Source of the DNA: Lewinellaceae bacterium
GTDB lineage: Bacteria > Bacteroidota > Bacteroidia > Chitinophagales > Saprospiraceae
Direction of reading: 5' to 3'
DNA: 64,000 nt
NCBI GenBank assembly: GCA_020636315.1
Contig: JACJYA010000015.1
Coordinates: forward strand, 124,001-188,000
Both the position numbers and the translations under genes were made by a program. Position 1 is the stretch's first letter; every line of letters begins with the position of its first letter. The notes under the pieces were generated by a model. It worked only from the letters and a program-made list of their open reading frames with translations, was not told the DNA's origin and searched no databases. Of this stretch, positions 25,762 to 35,100 are shown in pieces.

Positions 25762-26968
25762 TCCCGACAAAGTACTCCGGTTTCTCGTAGAGAACTTCGA
25801 GCTCGTCCGTTCGCTTTACCTGGCGCAGCTGGAAGGGAACGTCATTTCGCGGGAACAGTTCAACGCCCTGACCAAGCACACGGGTGACATTTCCATCAAC
25901 CGCCTTTTCGAGTATAAACTGCTCTCGGAACAGTACGAGGATATTCGCCTCAACGATCCGGTGCGCGCCTTCCTTGCCTTTCTCATCAGCGAGTTCAAGC
26001 CGCTGCTGCCTTCGGAGCTGGAAAAATACCGTACTTCTTTTGTCGAATTGTTCACTGCCGTGCAGGAATGCCCGGAGGGGGAACAACCCATCTTGCTGGA
26101 GCAGTTGCAGGCCCTTTACGATGAAGTGCAGCGCTTCCTGGAAAATGTTGAAAACAATACCGGCCAGCTCCTGCGCGAGACGCAACACCTGAAGGCCAAC
26201 AAAGATAAAATGGAATACGGAGAGCGCATCCGCCGCGCCCGCCATCTCATCGAGTACTACATCACTCCACTCAACAACATCCTGGACCTGCAGCATTCCG
26301 AGTCGATCGCCAGCCTGCTGGGCCAGATCTCAGCTTACGCCAACCGGGAACGCCTGGTGCATGGCTACCAGCTGGCGCGCGACCGCTTCGGGCAATTGCA
26401 CGAGTTGCTGCGGGGAGGTAATGAACGCATCTTGCGGCAGTCGCGCATCCTTTCCCGGGAACTCCTGCCACTGATCGAACGCCTGCAGACCGAGTCGGAG
26501 ATCCTCAGCGGGTGGCTGTTTTTTCTGGAACGGCCCTTCCGGCACGAGGTGCCGTCGTTTACCACCCGAAGTTACCGCAATTTTTTCGGCAGCAGCACCG
26601 GCGCCAATGTCGCCCTTTTCATGGAACAGTTTATACAACGGGTAGAGGCCGTGATCCTGCAGGAAGAAGAAATCACCGCAGTTGACCGCCATGAAGTGCT
26701 TTTCGACCGGCAGCTTTATGTGGAGTCACTTCAGGAACAATTACCTGTTCACGACTTCTTTGAATGGTGCCGCGAACGCCTCTATCAGAACGAGCAGCGG
26801 CCTTCCACCGAACGATTCCTGAAGATATGCAGCATCGTATTTGAAGACAGTGAGAAATATGAAACCGAATTTACCGGCCGCCGGATCGAAATAGAATTGG
26901 AGGATTTTGTTTTTCATGTGCCGGAAGTTAAAGTTAGTTCGAAGACAAAAAAAGATGATGTACCCTGA
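25745..26968 (+). CDS. MukF/JetA-like kleisin subunit
   Basis: 407 aa. The N-terminal ~110 residues look like a winged helix (VLRFLVENFELVRSLYLA, GDISINRLFEYKLLSE, LNDPVRAFLAFLIS). A long helical middle follows, including QLLRETQHLKANKDKMEYGERIRRARHLIEYYITPLNNI (in parts), as in the four-helix and linker regions of MukF. The C-terminal ~80 residues (ERFLKICSIVFEDSE, RIEIELEDFVFHVP) could be the second winged helix that binds the SMC head. The assignment rests on position, size and secondary-structure pattern. It starts inside the last 17 bases of the Toprim gene. Confidence 0.65.
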   Translation: MILKADPDKVLRFLVENFELVRSLYLAQLEGNVISREQFNALTKHTGDISINRLFEYKLLSEQYEDIRLNDPVRAFLAFLISEFKPLLPSELEKYRTSFVELFTAVQECPEGEQPILLEQLQALYDEVQRFLENVENNTGQLLRETQHLKANKDKMEYGERIRRARHLIEYYITPLNNILDLQHSESIASLLGQISAYANRERLVHGYQLARDRFGQLHELLRGGNERILRQSRILSRELLPLIERLQTESEILSGWLFFLERPFRHEVPSFTTRSYRNFFGSSTGANVALFMEQFIQRVEAVILQEEEITAVDRHEVLFDRQLYVESLQEQLPVHDFFEWCRERLYQNEQRPSTERFLKICSIVFEDSEKYETEFTGRRIEIELEDFVFHVPEVKVSSKTKKDDVP

Positions 26969-27578
26969 ATACCACCGCGAGATCACCGAAGCATTACTGA
27001 TGGATGCCCGCTTCCTGGTAGAAGGCGAGCCCGAGTTTACCTGCCTGCGGGAAAACCTCGACTTCTATCAGCAGTTCTTTGAGGCTTCTTTCGGCCTGTC
27101 GCTGCTGTGCCAGAGCGATTACGCATTTCTGCAGAGCGCCCGCGACAACGATACGCTCTCTCGTGACATCTGCATTTTCCTGGGGGTGCTCTGCTACGAA
27201 GTGGACCGCGAAGGGAAGAACATAATGGAGGAACTAAGCTTTAGCACTTTCGCCTATGAGGATGTGGAGCGGCTGCTGGAGCTGTCTTCCTTTCGGGAAG
27301 TGCTGGAGGCCACCAAAAGCCTGCGCGATGCCCCTTCCCGCCGCAATTTTTACCACTTGCTGGCCCGCCGCCGCCTGATCGATAAGATCGATGATGAAGC
27401 GTTTCGCTTTACGCCCGGGCATAAGTATTTCCTGGAATTTGCACGGGGTGTTGTTCAGGAGATGGGAGAGAGGGAGACGGGGGATGGCCTATCAGTCGGC
27501 GGCGTCCAAACCGAGGTAACCGATCATTCCGAAATTCTCAAGCACGATCCAGGCGATAAACACGGCGTAGAGGAATAG
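26955..27578 (+). CDS. MukE/JetB-like KITE subunit
   Basis: 207 aa from the tandem ATGs at 26955/26958, overlapping the kleisin stop by 14 bases. Two winged-helix-like blocks are visible: HREITEALLMDARFLVEGEPEF... with FYQQFFEASFGLSLLCQSD, and ERLLELSSFREVLEATKSLR with RLIDKIDDEAFRFTPGHKYFLE. This is the tandem-WH layout of MukE, MksE and JetB, which bind the kleisin. The last ~30 residues (after RGVVQEM) are read through the 3' end of the opposite-strand exchanger gene and look unstructured. Needed for the complex if the family assignment is right. Confidence 0.65.
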   Translation: MMYPEYHREITEALLMDARFLVEGEPEFTCLRENLDFYQQFFEASFGLSLLCQSDYAFLQSARDNDTLSRDICIFLGVLCYEVDREGKNIMEELSFSTFAYEDVERLLELSSFREVLEATKSLRDAPSRRNFYHLLARRRLIDKIDDEAFRFTPGHKYFLEFARGVVQEMGERETGDGLSVGGVQTEVTDHSEILKHDPGDKHGVEE

Positions 27579-28520
27579 CAACAGCCAGCATTCCCATTTG
27601 CTAAGCACCAACTGAGTGCGCAGAGTGGTAAAGAGAATAATGGTAGCCAGGGTTAGAAAGCCCATAAGAGGAATGGCCACCGCAAAATCCAGAGCAGCGC
27701 TTCCGGCAATCAGAATCCCTGCCGGTACGGCGATCAGCAGGTCAAAAATATTGCTGCCCAGCACATTGGACAAACTCACAACTCCTTCCCCCTTCCGCGC
27801 CAGCCGGATGCTGACAAAGGCATCGGGCAGGCTGGTCACGGCAGCGATCACCGTAATACCCCATACAAAACTGGGGGTGTGAAAGAATTCGCCCAGAAAT
27901 AAAGCAGAACGAACCAGAGCCTCCACACCAACCACAATCAGCAGCAGGCTGAACAATAGCCACAACCATTGCTTCCAGGCGACAATATCATCGGCTTTTT
28001 TCACCTTTCCCCGGTTATCCGCCCATTCCTGATGTTGCAGGAAAATATACAACCCGTACAGCAAGACCGGGATAAGAGCAATCGGGCGGGTCATTATGCC
28101 GTTTGTACGGCTCTCTCCCACCGGATTGTAGATCACCGCAAAGGAAAAAGCAAGCAGCAGAACGGCCACTGAAATCAAGTAGAACTGGGCATCTTTAAAG
28201 ACCAGTTCTTTATCTCCCCGCAACGGCTTGTCGGAAAAAACGCCGGAAAGCCCCGGAATGACCAGAATGTTAAATATAGCAGAGCCGACTACTACGGAAA
28301 GCCCCAGGTCGAACTCGCCGTGCAACAGGGTAGATAAGACCGTACTTGACAGCTCGGGAAAACTGGAGCCAATGGCAACTACCACCGCTCCGTGGACAAC
28401 CGGAGGAAGCCCGTAGTACAGGGAGAGTTGCTCAGCAGCCGCATCAAGAACCTGGCTCCCCTTCCAGACGAGAGCGGAAGCGATAATGATGACAACCAGA
28501 TATGCGAACAAAGCGCCCAT
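27492..28520 (-). CDS. CaCA-family sodium/calcium exchanger-like protein
   Basis: 342 aa with about ten transmembrane helices in two inverted halves. The alpha-1 repeat is VVVAIGSSFPELSSTVLST followed by GSAIFNILVIPGL, and alpha-2 is TVIAAVTSLPDAFVSIRLA followed by VLGSNIFDLLIAVP; these carry the acidic and polar ion-binding residues of YrbG/CaxA-type exchangers. It exchanges Ca2+ (or another cation) for Na+ or H+ across the inner membrane. Its last 87 bases overlap antisense with the KITE gene of the SMC operon. Single-gene unit. Confidence 0.9.
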   Translation of the reverse strand: MGALFAYLVVIIIASALVWKGSQVLDAAAEQLSLYYGLPPVVHGAVVVAIGSSFPELSSTVLSTLLHGEFDLGLSVVVGSAIFNILVIPGLSGVFSDKPLRGDKELVFKDAQFYLISVAVLLLAFSFAVIYNPVGESRTNGIMTRPIALIPVLLYGLYIFLQHQEWADNRGKVKKADDIVAWKQWLWLLFSLLLIVVGVEALVRSALFLGEFFHTPSFVWGITVIAAVTSLPDAFVSIRLARKGEGVVSLSNVLGSNIFDLLIAVPAGILIAGSAALDFAVAIPLMGFLTLATIILFTTLRTQLVLSKWECWLLLFLYAVFIAWIVLENFGMIGYLGLDAAD

Positions 28521-28709
28521 AAAAGGGTATTTGATGATAAGATCAAACGGTTTCCTGCTGAAAAAAGAGCCTGTTTTACCAGTTGGCCGCCCCGGCCTCC
28601 CTCCGCAATACCCTGCAAATTTGTAAATTGCAAGTTAGCAGACAAAGATCTAACTTTATAAAAGAGTTCGGGCTAATATAAAATTCATCCTTAAAATAAA
28701 CACCCGGCA

Positions 28710-29960
28710 ATGTTCGACCGAGATAAATGGCAAGAGATCCTGGCAACCATCAGACAGAATAAATGGCGGACCCTGGCCACTGCCTTTGGCGTCTTCTGGG
28801 GTATCCTTATGCTGGTGCTCCTGCTGGGCGCCGGCCAGGGCATGCAGAACGGCGTAGTCAGCAGCATGATTCTGGATGCCACCAACAGCATCTGGTTCTT
28901 CTCCAGCCGCACCTCCCTTCCCTATAATGGCCTGCCTCCCGGAAGAAGGATTGAATTTACGGAAGAAGACCTGCAATACATCGGCGATAATGTCCAAGGG
29001 GTTGAATACATCGCCCCCGAAAACTGGCTGATGGGCAATTTCAACATCGTCCGGGGCGCCAGGTCCTCTCCTTTTATGGTGCTGGGCGCCGGCAAGGACT
29101 ATTTCAAGATCAAGATCTACCAGGATTACCTCGCCGGGCGAAAGTTGAATTTCAACGACAACCTGGAAGCCCGGAAGGTATGTGTGATCGGTGACCGGGT
29201 GGCCGATGTGCTCTTCGATAAAGGCGAAAGCCCGATCGGGCAGGAGATACTCATCAAGGGCAGCGTTTTCACCGTTGTTGGTTTGTTCCACGACGAAGGC
29301 TGGGGCGGGCAGTTCTCCGAAAGGATCTACATCCCTTTCAGTACTTTCCAGCGTACCTACAATCCCGAGCGCAGCGTCCGCCTTTTTGCAGTAACTACGC
29401 GGGAAGGGTATTCCGGGCAGGAGCTCGAACAACGCATTCTCACCATCCTCAAGCAGCGCCACACCGTCCACCCCGATGACAACCAGGCGTTCTGGTCGCA
29501 CAACCAGGAAGAGAATTACCGTTCGGTTATGAACCTCTTCAAAGGGATAAAGACCTTTGTCTGGCTGGTCGGCCTGGGCACTCTGATCGCCGGGATCGTC
29601 GGCGTAAGCAATATAATGATGATCGTCGTCAAAGACCGCACTCGCGAGATCGGTATCCGCAAAGCGGTCGGAGCCACTCCCTGGTCGATCATCAATATGA
29701 TCCTGCAGGAATCCATACTTATTACTGGAGTAGCCGGCTACTTCGGCATTCTGGCCGGTGTTGGCCTGTTGTACGGCCTCAACCGCATCATGGCGCTTGC
29801 CGACGCTGATATTGAATATTTTGCCAATCCGAGCGTAAACTTTCAGGTGATCTTCGCAGCCCTGGTAGTCCTGATCATTTCCGGAGCCCTGGCCGGGCTG
29901 ATACCGGCCAGGCGGGCAGCCTTGATCCCACCGGTGGAAGCATTGCGGGATGGCGTATGA
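28710..29960 (+). CDS. MacB/FtsX-family ABC transporter permease (paralogue 1)
   Basis: 416 aa. One TM near residues 20-45 (TLATAFGVFWGILMLVLLLGAG, in parts), a ~230-residue periplasmic MacB-PCD domain, then three TMs of the FtsX domain with VGVSNIMMIVVKDRTREIGIRKAVGATPWSI (in parts), the coupling-helix signature. Ends with RRAALIPPVEALR. About half identical by eye to the gene at 30236. No ATP-binding protein or membrane-fusion protein is next to it, so the ATPase must be encoded elsewhere. MacB-type permeases export lipoproteins, peptides or drugs. Confidence 0.9.
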   Translation: MFDRDKWQEILATIRQNKWRTLATAFGVFWGILMLVLLLGAGQGMQNGVVSSMILDATNSIWFFSSRTSLPYNGLPPGRRIEFTEEDLQYIGDNVQGVEYIAPENWLMGNFNIVRGARSSPFMVLGAGKDYFKIKIYQDYLAGRKLNFNDNLEARKVCVIGDRVADVLFDKGESPIGQEILIKGSVFTVVGLFHDEGWGGQFSERIYIPFSTFQRTYNPERSVRLFAVTTREGYSGQELEQRILTILKQRHTVHPDDNQAFWSHNQEENYRSVMNLFKGIKTFVWLVGLGTLIAGIVGVSNIMMIVVKDRTREIGIRKAVGATPWSIINMILQESILITGVAGYFGILAGVGLLYGLNRIMALADADIEYFANPSVNFQVIFAALVVLIISGALAGLIPARRAALIPPVEALRDGV

Positions 29961-30048
29961 CGATTTATGACTTTTGATGTGTAGTGTGTGATATGTTGGG
30001 CAGACACATCAAAAATTTTACCCGGCTCGAAGAGACGGGCGCACATTA

Positions 30049-30221
30049 AGAGCTTGTCCAAAATTCCATGATTGAGGGAAAGCGAGTAAATCTCATTCTG
30101 AACGAGGCGAAAAACGCAGGCGATGCCAAAGCATCGGCGTCCCGATGTCTATCGGGATTCAACGAAGTGCAGGATGAAATTTGCCGCTTGCAGCCAATTG
30201 ATGGAAATTTGGACAAGCTCT
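30049..30221. mobile_element. 173-bp MITE-like foldback element
   Basis: 21-base terminal inverted repeats, AGAGCTTGTCCAAAATTCCAT at 30049 and its complement ending at 30221, differ by one base. Inner hairpins GATGC-CAAA-GCATC and CCCGAT-GTCT-ATCGGG and a weaker pairing between about 30085 and 30185 make the element a near-complete palindrome. No open frame of note. It lies between two paralogous permease genes. Non-autonomous element mobilised in trans is the best guess; no clear target-site duplication was identified. Confidence 0.75.
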
Positions 30222-30235
30222 AAAAATCAAAACCC

Positions 30236-31486
30236 ATGTTTGATATCGACCGCTGGCAAGAGATCTACCACAGTATCCGCAAGCATCGCCTGCGGACATT
30301 GCTCACTGCATTTGGCGTCTTCTGGGGCATTTTCATGCTCGCCGTTCTGATGGGCGCCGGCAGTGGCCTGGAAAACGGAGTGACCAAAAACTTTGACGTT
30401 GCCAAAAACTCCATTTTCGTCTGGACTCAACGCACCAGCGTGCCTTATAAAGGATTGCAGCCCGGCCGTTTCATTCAGTTGAACAATGACGACATGAAGG
30501 CCATACGCGAACAAATTCCCGAGCTGGAGGCACTCAACCCCCGATTGATGATCCCCGGCAGCTACACCATCGAACGCGGCAAGGAGAGTGCGTCTTTTTC
30601 CGTCAATGGCGATACCCCCGAGTTGTTTGCCATCCGGCCGCAGCTGATGCTTTCCGGCCGTTTTATCAATGAATCCGACATTGATGAGAAACGCAAAGTG
30701 GCAGTTATCGGCGACCGCGTCCGGGAGGTATTGTTCAAGAATGGCGAAGACCCACTTGGAGAATTTATTCAGATCAAAGGCATTCCCTTCCGGGTAGTGG
30801 GCACTTTCGGCAGCAAAACCAACAACGAAGACGCCATCGAGAACCTGCAAACAATACACATCCCCATTTCCACGCTGCAGGTTACCTTCAATCGCGCCAA
30901 TGAGATCGATTATTTCGCCTGTGTCCCCAGGGCCGGCGTACCGGCGGCTACACTTGAAGAGAAAATGCTCACCCTGCTTAAACAGCGCCACCTCGTGGCG
31001 CCCGAAGATCAGAGAGCTTTCGGTTCGGAGAATGTGGAACAGGAATTCCGGGACGTGCAAAACCTATTCATCGGCATCCGGGGATTCAGCTGGCTGGTGG
31101 CCATCGGCACCATCATTGCCGGAGCCGTAGGCGTAGGCAACATCATGGCCATCATTGTCAAAGAACGCACCAAAGAGATCGGCATCCGCAAATCTCTGGG
31201 AGCAACGCCCTGGTCGATCGTCAGTATGATCCTGCAGGAAGCACTGGTCATCACCGGCCTGGCGGGATATGCGGGACTGGCGGTTGGTTGCGCCACCATC
31301 GGAGGCATCAGCTACGCCCTCAGCACATTCGGAATGGAGTCTGAATTCTTCGCCAACCCGCAGATAAACCTCACCACAGCCCTGACAGCCATCGCTGTGC
31401 TGACGGCCTCAGGCCTGGCAGCCGGCCTGGTCCCCGGAATTCGGGCAGCTTCGGTCAACCCCGTAGTGGCTCTGCGCGACGAATAG
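30236..31486 (+). CDS. MacB/FtsX-family ABC transporter permease (paralogue 2)
   Basis: 416 aa, same architecture as the permease at 28710: opening MFDIDRWQEIYHSIRKHRLRTLLTAFGVFWGIF (in parts), periplasmic domain with LNPRLMIPGSYTIERG, and FtsX domain with GNIMAIIVKERTKEIGIRKSLGATPWSI (in parts), ending RAASVNPVVALR. The equal length and similar starts and ends indicate a tandem duplication followed by divergence, with a MITE-like element in the gap. The two may form a heterodimer. Confidence 0.9.
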   Translation: MFDIDRWQEIYHSIRKHRLRTLLTAFGVFWGIFMLAVLMGAGSGLENGVTKNFDVAKNSIFVWTQRTSVPYKGLQPGRFIQLNNDDMKAIREQIPELEALNPRLMIPGSYTIERGKESASFSVNGDTPELFAIRPQLMLSGRFINESDIDEKRKVAVIGDRVREVLFKNGEDPLGEFIQIKGIPFRVVGTFGSKTNNEDAIENLQTIHIPISTLQVTFNRANEIDYFACVPRAGVPAATLEEKMLTLLKQRHLVAPEDQRAFGSENVEQEFRDVQNLFIGIRGFSWLVAIGTIIAGAVGVGNIMAIIVKERTKEIGIRKSLGATPWSIVSMILQEALVITGLAGYAGLAVGCATIGGISYALSTFGMESEFFANPQINLTTALTAIAVLTASGLAAGLVPGIRAASVNPVVALRDE

Positions 31487-31557
31487 AAGTCTTCCGTTCT
31501 GGCTTTCCACTGCCCGCAAAAGGGAAAAATTACCCGATACGATTTCTTTTCCAGGAG

Positions 31558-31587
31558 TTGAACTTTCCTATTATTATTGTATTTTTG
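31558..31587 (+). promoter_or_regulatory. Bacteroidota promoter for the CBS gene
   Basis: TTG at 31558-31560 is followed after 19 bases by TATTTTTG at 31580-31587, an exact match to TTG-N19-21-TAnnTTTG. The CBS gene starts 80 bases downstream. Confidence 0.6.
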
Positions 31588-31666
31588 ACACTATCTGGCT
31601 ACTTCAGAAGGCTTCTCCACGGATGCCATATATGGGAAAATTCAGTGCCAACTAAAAACTATTGAA

Positions 31667-32095
31667 ATGGATCTTAAAGCTCCTGTTTCCACCATAATGA
31701 CTACCGACCTCAAAACAGCCGGGCCGGAGGACCCTACCTCTGTCCTGGATGAGATCTTTCGACAAAACCGCTTCCACCACGTTCCCATTATCAATGAAGA
31801 GAAGAGGATCGTCGGTATCATCAGCAAATCCGATTTTCTTTACCTGCTTCGCGGATATACTGTACATGAAACCGACCGCTTCCGGGAAAGCGCCAAGCTG
31901 CGCGGCTTTAAAATCAAGGAGATCATGGAAGACGAAGTGGTCACCATTCAGGAAGATATGCCCATTCGCGAAGCCGTGGCCATGCTGGCGGAAAACCGTT
32001 TTCGCGCCCTGCCAGTCGTCAATAAAAAACAAGAGTTAGTTGGAATTGTGACCACCCACGATATCATCGATATGGTAAATGAAATAGAAGATTAA
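31667..32095 (+). CDS. CBS-domain pair protein
   Basis: 142 aa made of two CBS domains: PVSTIMTTDLKTAGPED ... HHVPIINEEKRIVGIISKSDFL (residues 5-60) and IKEIMEDEVVTIQEDM ... RALPVVNKKQELVGIVTTHDII (82-138). Stand-alone CBS pairs bind adenine nucleotides and regulate partner proteins. It is convergent with the large hybrid kinase-cyclase (24 bases apart). Given that neighbour, an AMP/ATP or cyclic-nucleotide-sensing role is possible but is inference. Confidence 0.9.
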   Translation: MDLKAPVSTIMTTDLKTAGPEDPTSVLDEIFRQNRFHHVPIINEEKRIVGIISKSDFLYLLRGYTVHETDRFRESAKLRGFKIKEIMEDEVVTIQEDMPIREAVAMLAENRFRALPVVNKKQELVGIVTTHDIIDMVNEIED

Positions 32096-32119
32096 GAGTT
32101 TGTTCTGGATTTGCATTTT

Positions 32120-35100
32120 CTATTTGTCGTCCATGAATTCCACCCCCGACCATTCTTTCGGTTTTCCATGGGTCAGATAATAGGCGATCCGGTTGAGGAA
32201 TAGCTGGGCAGCGGCGTCATTTTGATTTCTGCGAAGTACTTCCTCAAAGGCTTTCATCGCTTCCTGGAAATCGCCGGCCAGATAATTTTCCAACCCCTCC
32301 TCAAAGAGCGGTAACGTTTCCAGCTTCCGTTCCAGGCTTTCCGGCTGGTCCCCGCTAAAGCATTCATAGACCCCGATGGCCTCCTGCTTGCCTTTCACCA
32401 CCACTTTTCCGAGAAACCGCAGGTGAAAATCCTCTCTATCGGCTATTTTCTCCAGGCTATTTTCACTTACCAGGATGGACGCCCCGTAGTGCTTGGTCAG
32501 GTTTTCAATGCGGGAAGCCGTATTGACTGTATCGGAAATAGTAGCTGCATCCATTCTCTTGCGGTCTCCGATGATCCCCATTATGAGGGAACCGGTGTGC
32601 AGTCCGGCGCCGATCCGGATCGGCGCCCGCCCCTTTTCCTTTCGTTCTGAATTGTAAACCTGGAGGGTTTGCTGCATTTCAATGGCCGCCTTCAGGGCAT
32701 CGGCGGGGCTTTCCGTAAATATGGACATAATGGCGTCGCCAAGGTACTGGTTGACAAACCCCTTGTTCTTTTGAATGATCGGCCCCATGCGTCCGTTGTA
32801 AGCATTGACAAAACGGTAGTTCTCTTCCGGCGTCATGCGCTCCGCCAGGGAGGTGTAATCCCGGATATCACTGAAAAAAACGGTGACTTCCCGCTCGGCG
32901 AAATCACCTAGCTCAACTTCGGTAATGCGCTGCCGGCCAAGCGAACGGATAAACTCATTGGGAATGAAGCGCTCGGTCACACCGAAGATGCGGTGCAGGT
33001 CAATATGGGCCTGAATGCGGGCCAGAAACTCTTCCCTGGAAAAAGGTTTGGCGAGATAATCGTTGGCTCCGATGGAAAGCCCCTGAACGAGGTCTTCAAC
33101 CTGGTTCTTCGCCGTCACCATGATAACGGGCAGTTCCGAGGGCAGATACTTTTCACGAATCTTCTGGCATACTTCGTAACCGGACATACGGGGCATCATC
33201 ACGTCGAGCAGCACCAGGTCGAAGGCCTGGCCACTTCCGAGATGCCGGATGGCTTCTTCTCCATTCATGGCCTGCACCAGGCGGTAGCTGCCGGCGGAAA
33301 GGTGGTTTTTCAGCACCTGCTGGTTGACCGGCTCATCATCGACTACGAGAATACGGATACTGTCTTCTTCATTGACATTAAAGTGCCCGGTTGCCTCTGG
33401 AGAAGCAGCAGCCATTTCACCCTCATCTGGTTCCGGAGAGACAGGAAAGGAGGACTGTAAACCGGATATTTCCCGGCCCGGCACTATCGGATCAGCCTGC
33501 TCTGCGGAAACGGGCAGCGTAAAGAAAAAAGTGGAGCCTTTCCCGGCCTCGGATTCCACCCATAGCCTGCCGCCGTGCAATTCCACCAGTTTTCTGGATA
33601 TGCTCAGGCCCAGTCCCGTGCCCGTAAATTCCCGGGTAATGGAACCGTCTCCCTGCTCAAATTCCTGAAAAATGGTTTCCCGCTTCCCTTCGGAAATGCC
33701 GATGCCGGTATCTTCGACAAACATTTCTATCATTTTCTTCCCCGTATCTTCTCTTTCCAGTGCGCCTACCCGTATATGGCCCTGCGGGGTAAACTTGATG
33801 GCATTGCCGACCAGATTGTATAATATCTGCTGCAGGCGGTTTTCATCCCCCAGGGCAGGCGGCAGGTTTTCGGATACAGCATTGATAAGCCGAAGCGGTT
33901 TGCCTGCTATCAATGGCTGATTGTTGCGAAGAACGACATCGGCCAGGACGTGCAGCGTTACTGGCCTGGTATTGAGTTCAAGTTCGAAATTCTTGAGTTT
34001 GGAAAAATCCAGAATATCATTCACCAGGCTGTTCAGGCGCCTGCCGGAGGAGATGACCATGGCGATGTTCTCGCGGCTTTGCGGGTCGTCAACCCGGTTG
34101 AACAACCCTTCTGACAGGCCGATGATACCCTGAAGCGGAGTGCGGAGTTCATGAGAAGTATTGGCCAGGAACTGGTCTTTCAGCCGGTCGATCTGGCGCA
34201 ATCGCTCAGAAACCTGCTTTTCCCGTTCGAGTTCCTTCTCCTGCCAGCGTATCCGGCGGCGCTGTGCCCGGGTGCGCCACCGATAGATCAGCCAGAGCAC
34301 GGCCGCCAGGGCCAACAGGTAAAGCCCTTTGGCCCACAGGGCCTGCCACCAGGGAGGCACGATGGTGAACCGGATGGAGGCCCCTTCCTCATTCCATACT
34401 CCCTCTCCGTTGGCTCCTTTCACCCGAAAGGTATAATCGCCGGGGCTGAGGTTGGTAAAGGCTACTTTGCGCTCTTCGCCCAGCGGCACCCAATGATCGC
34501 TCAGCCCTTCCAGCTTATAGGTATAGCGGTTCTTTTCGGGGTTTCCATAACTCAGCACAGCAAATTCAAAAGTGAGAATATTATCGCGGTAAGAAAAGAG
34601 GAGCGGCTCCTCTTCGGCAACCGTCCGGATAACCCGGGAGGCTTCCTGCTTCCCCGGACGAAAAGCCTGTATTGAGGTGATCGCCATGGGAGGGGGAGTA
34701 GTATCCACCTGTATCTGTTGAGGGTTGAAAACATTGAAGCCATTATCTCCTCCAAAGAACAGCATATCGGAAAACGGGCTTTTGCAATAAGCCCCGACAT
34801 TAAAGGAAGCCCCCTGAAGCCCATCCTGAATGCCAAAATTCAGAAACCGCCCGGAATCGGGGTCGAAGCGGGAAAGCCCGTTGCCGGTGCTTACCCAGAT
34901 CCGCCCTTCCTCATCCTCCAGTATGCCGTAAATGATGTTGCTGGGCAACCCATCTTTGACGTAATAGTTTTCAAAGCTTTCCGACTCCGGAGAAAGCCGG
35001 TTAAGGCCGTTGCGGGTTCCTGCCCATATCCCTCCCCGGCTGTCTTCAAGAACTGAGCGCACAGCATTGTAGCTCAGGGACTGTGAACCATCAGGGTCAT

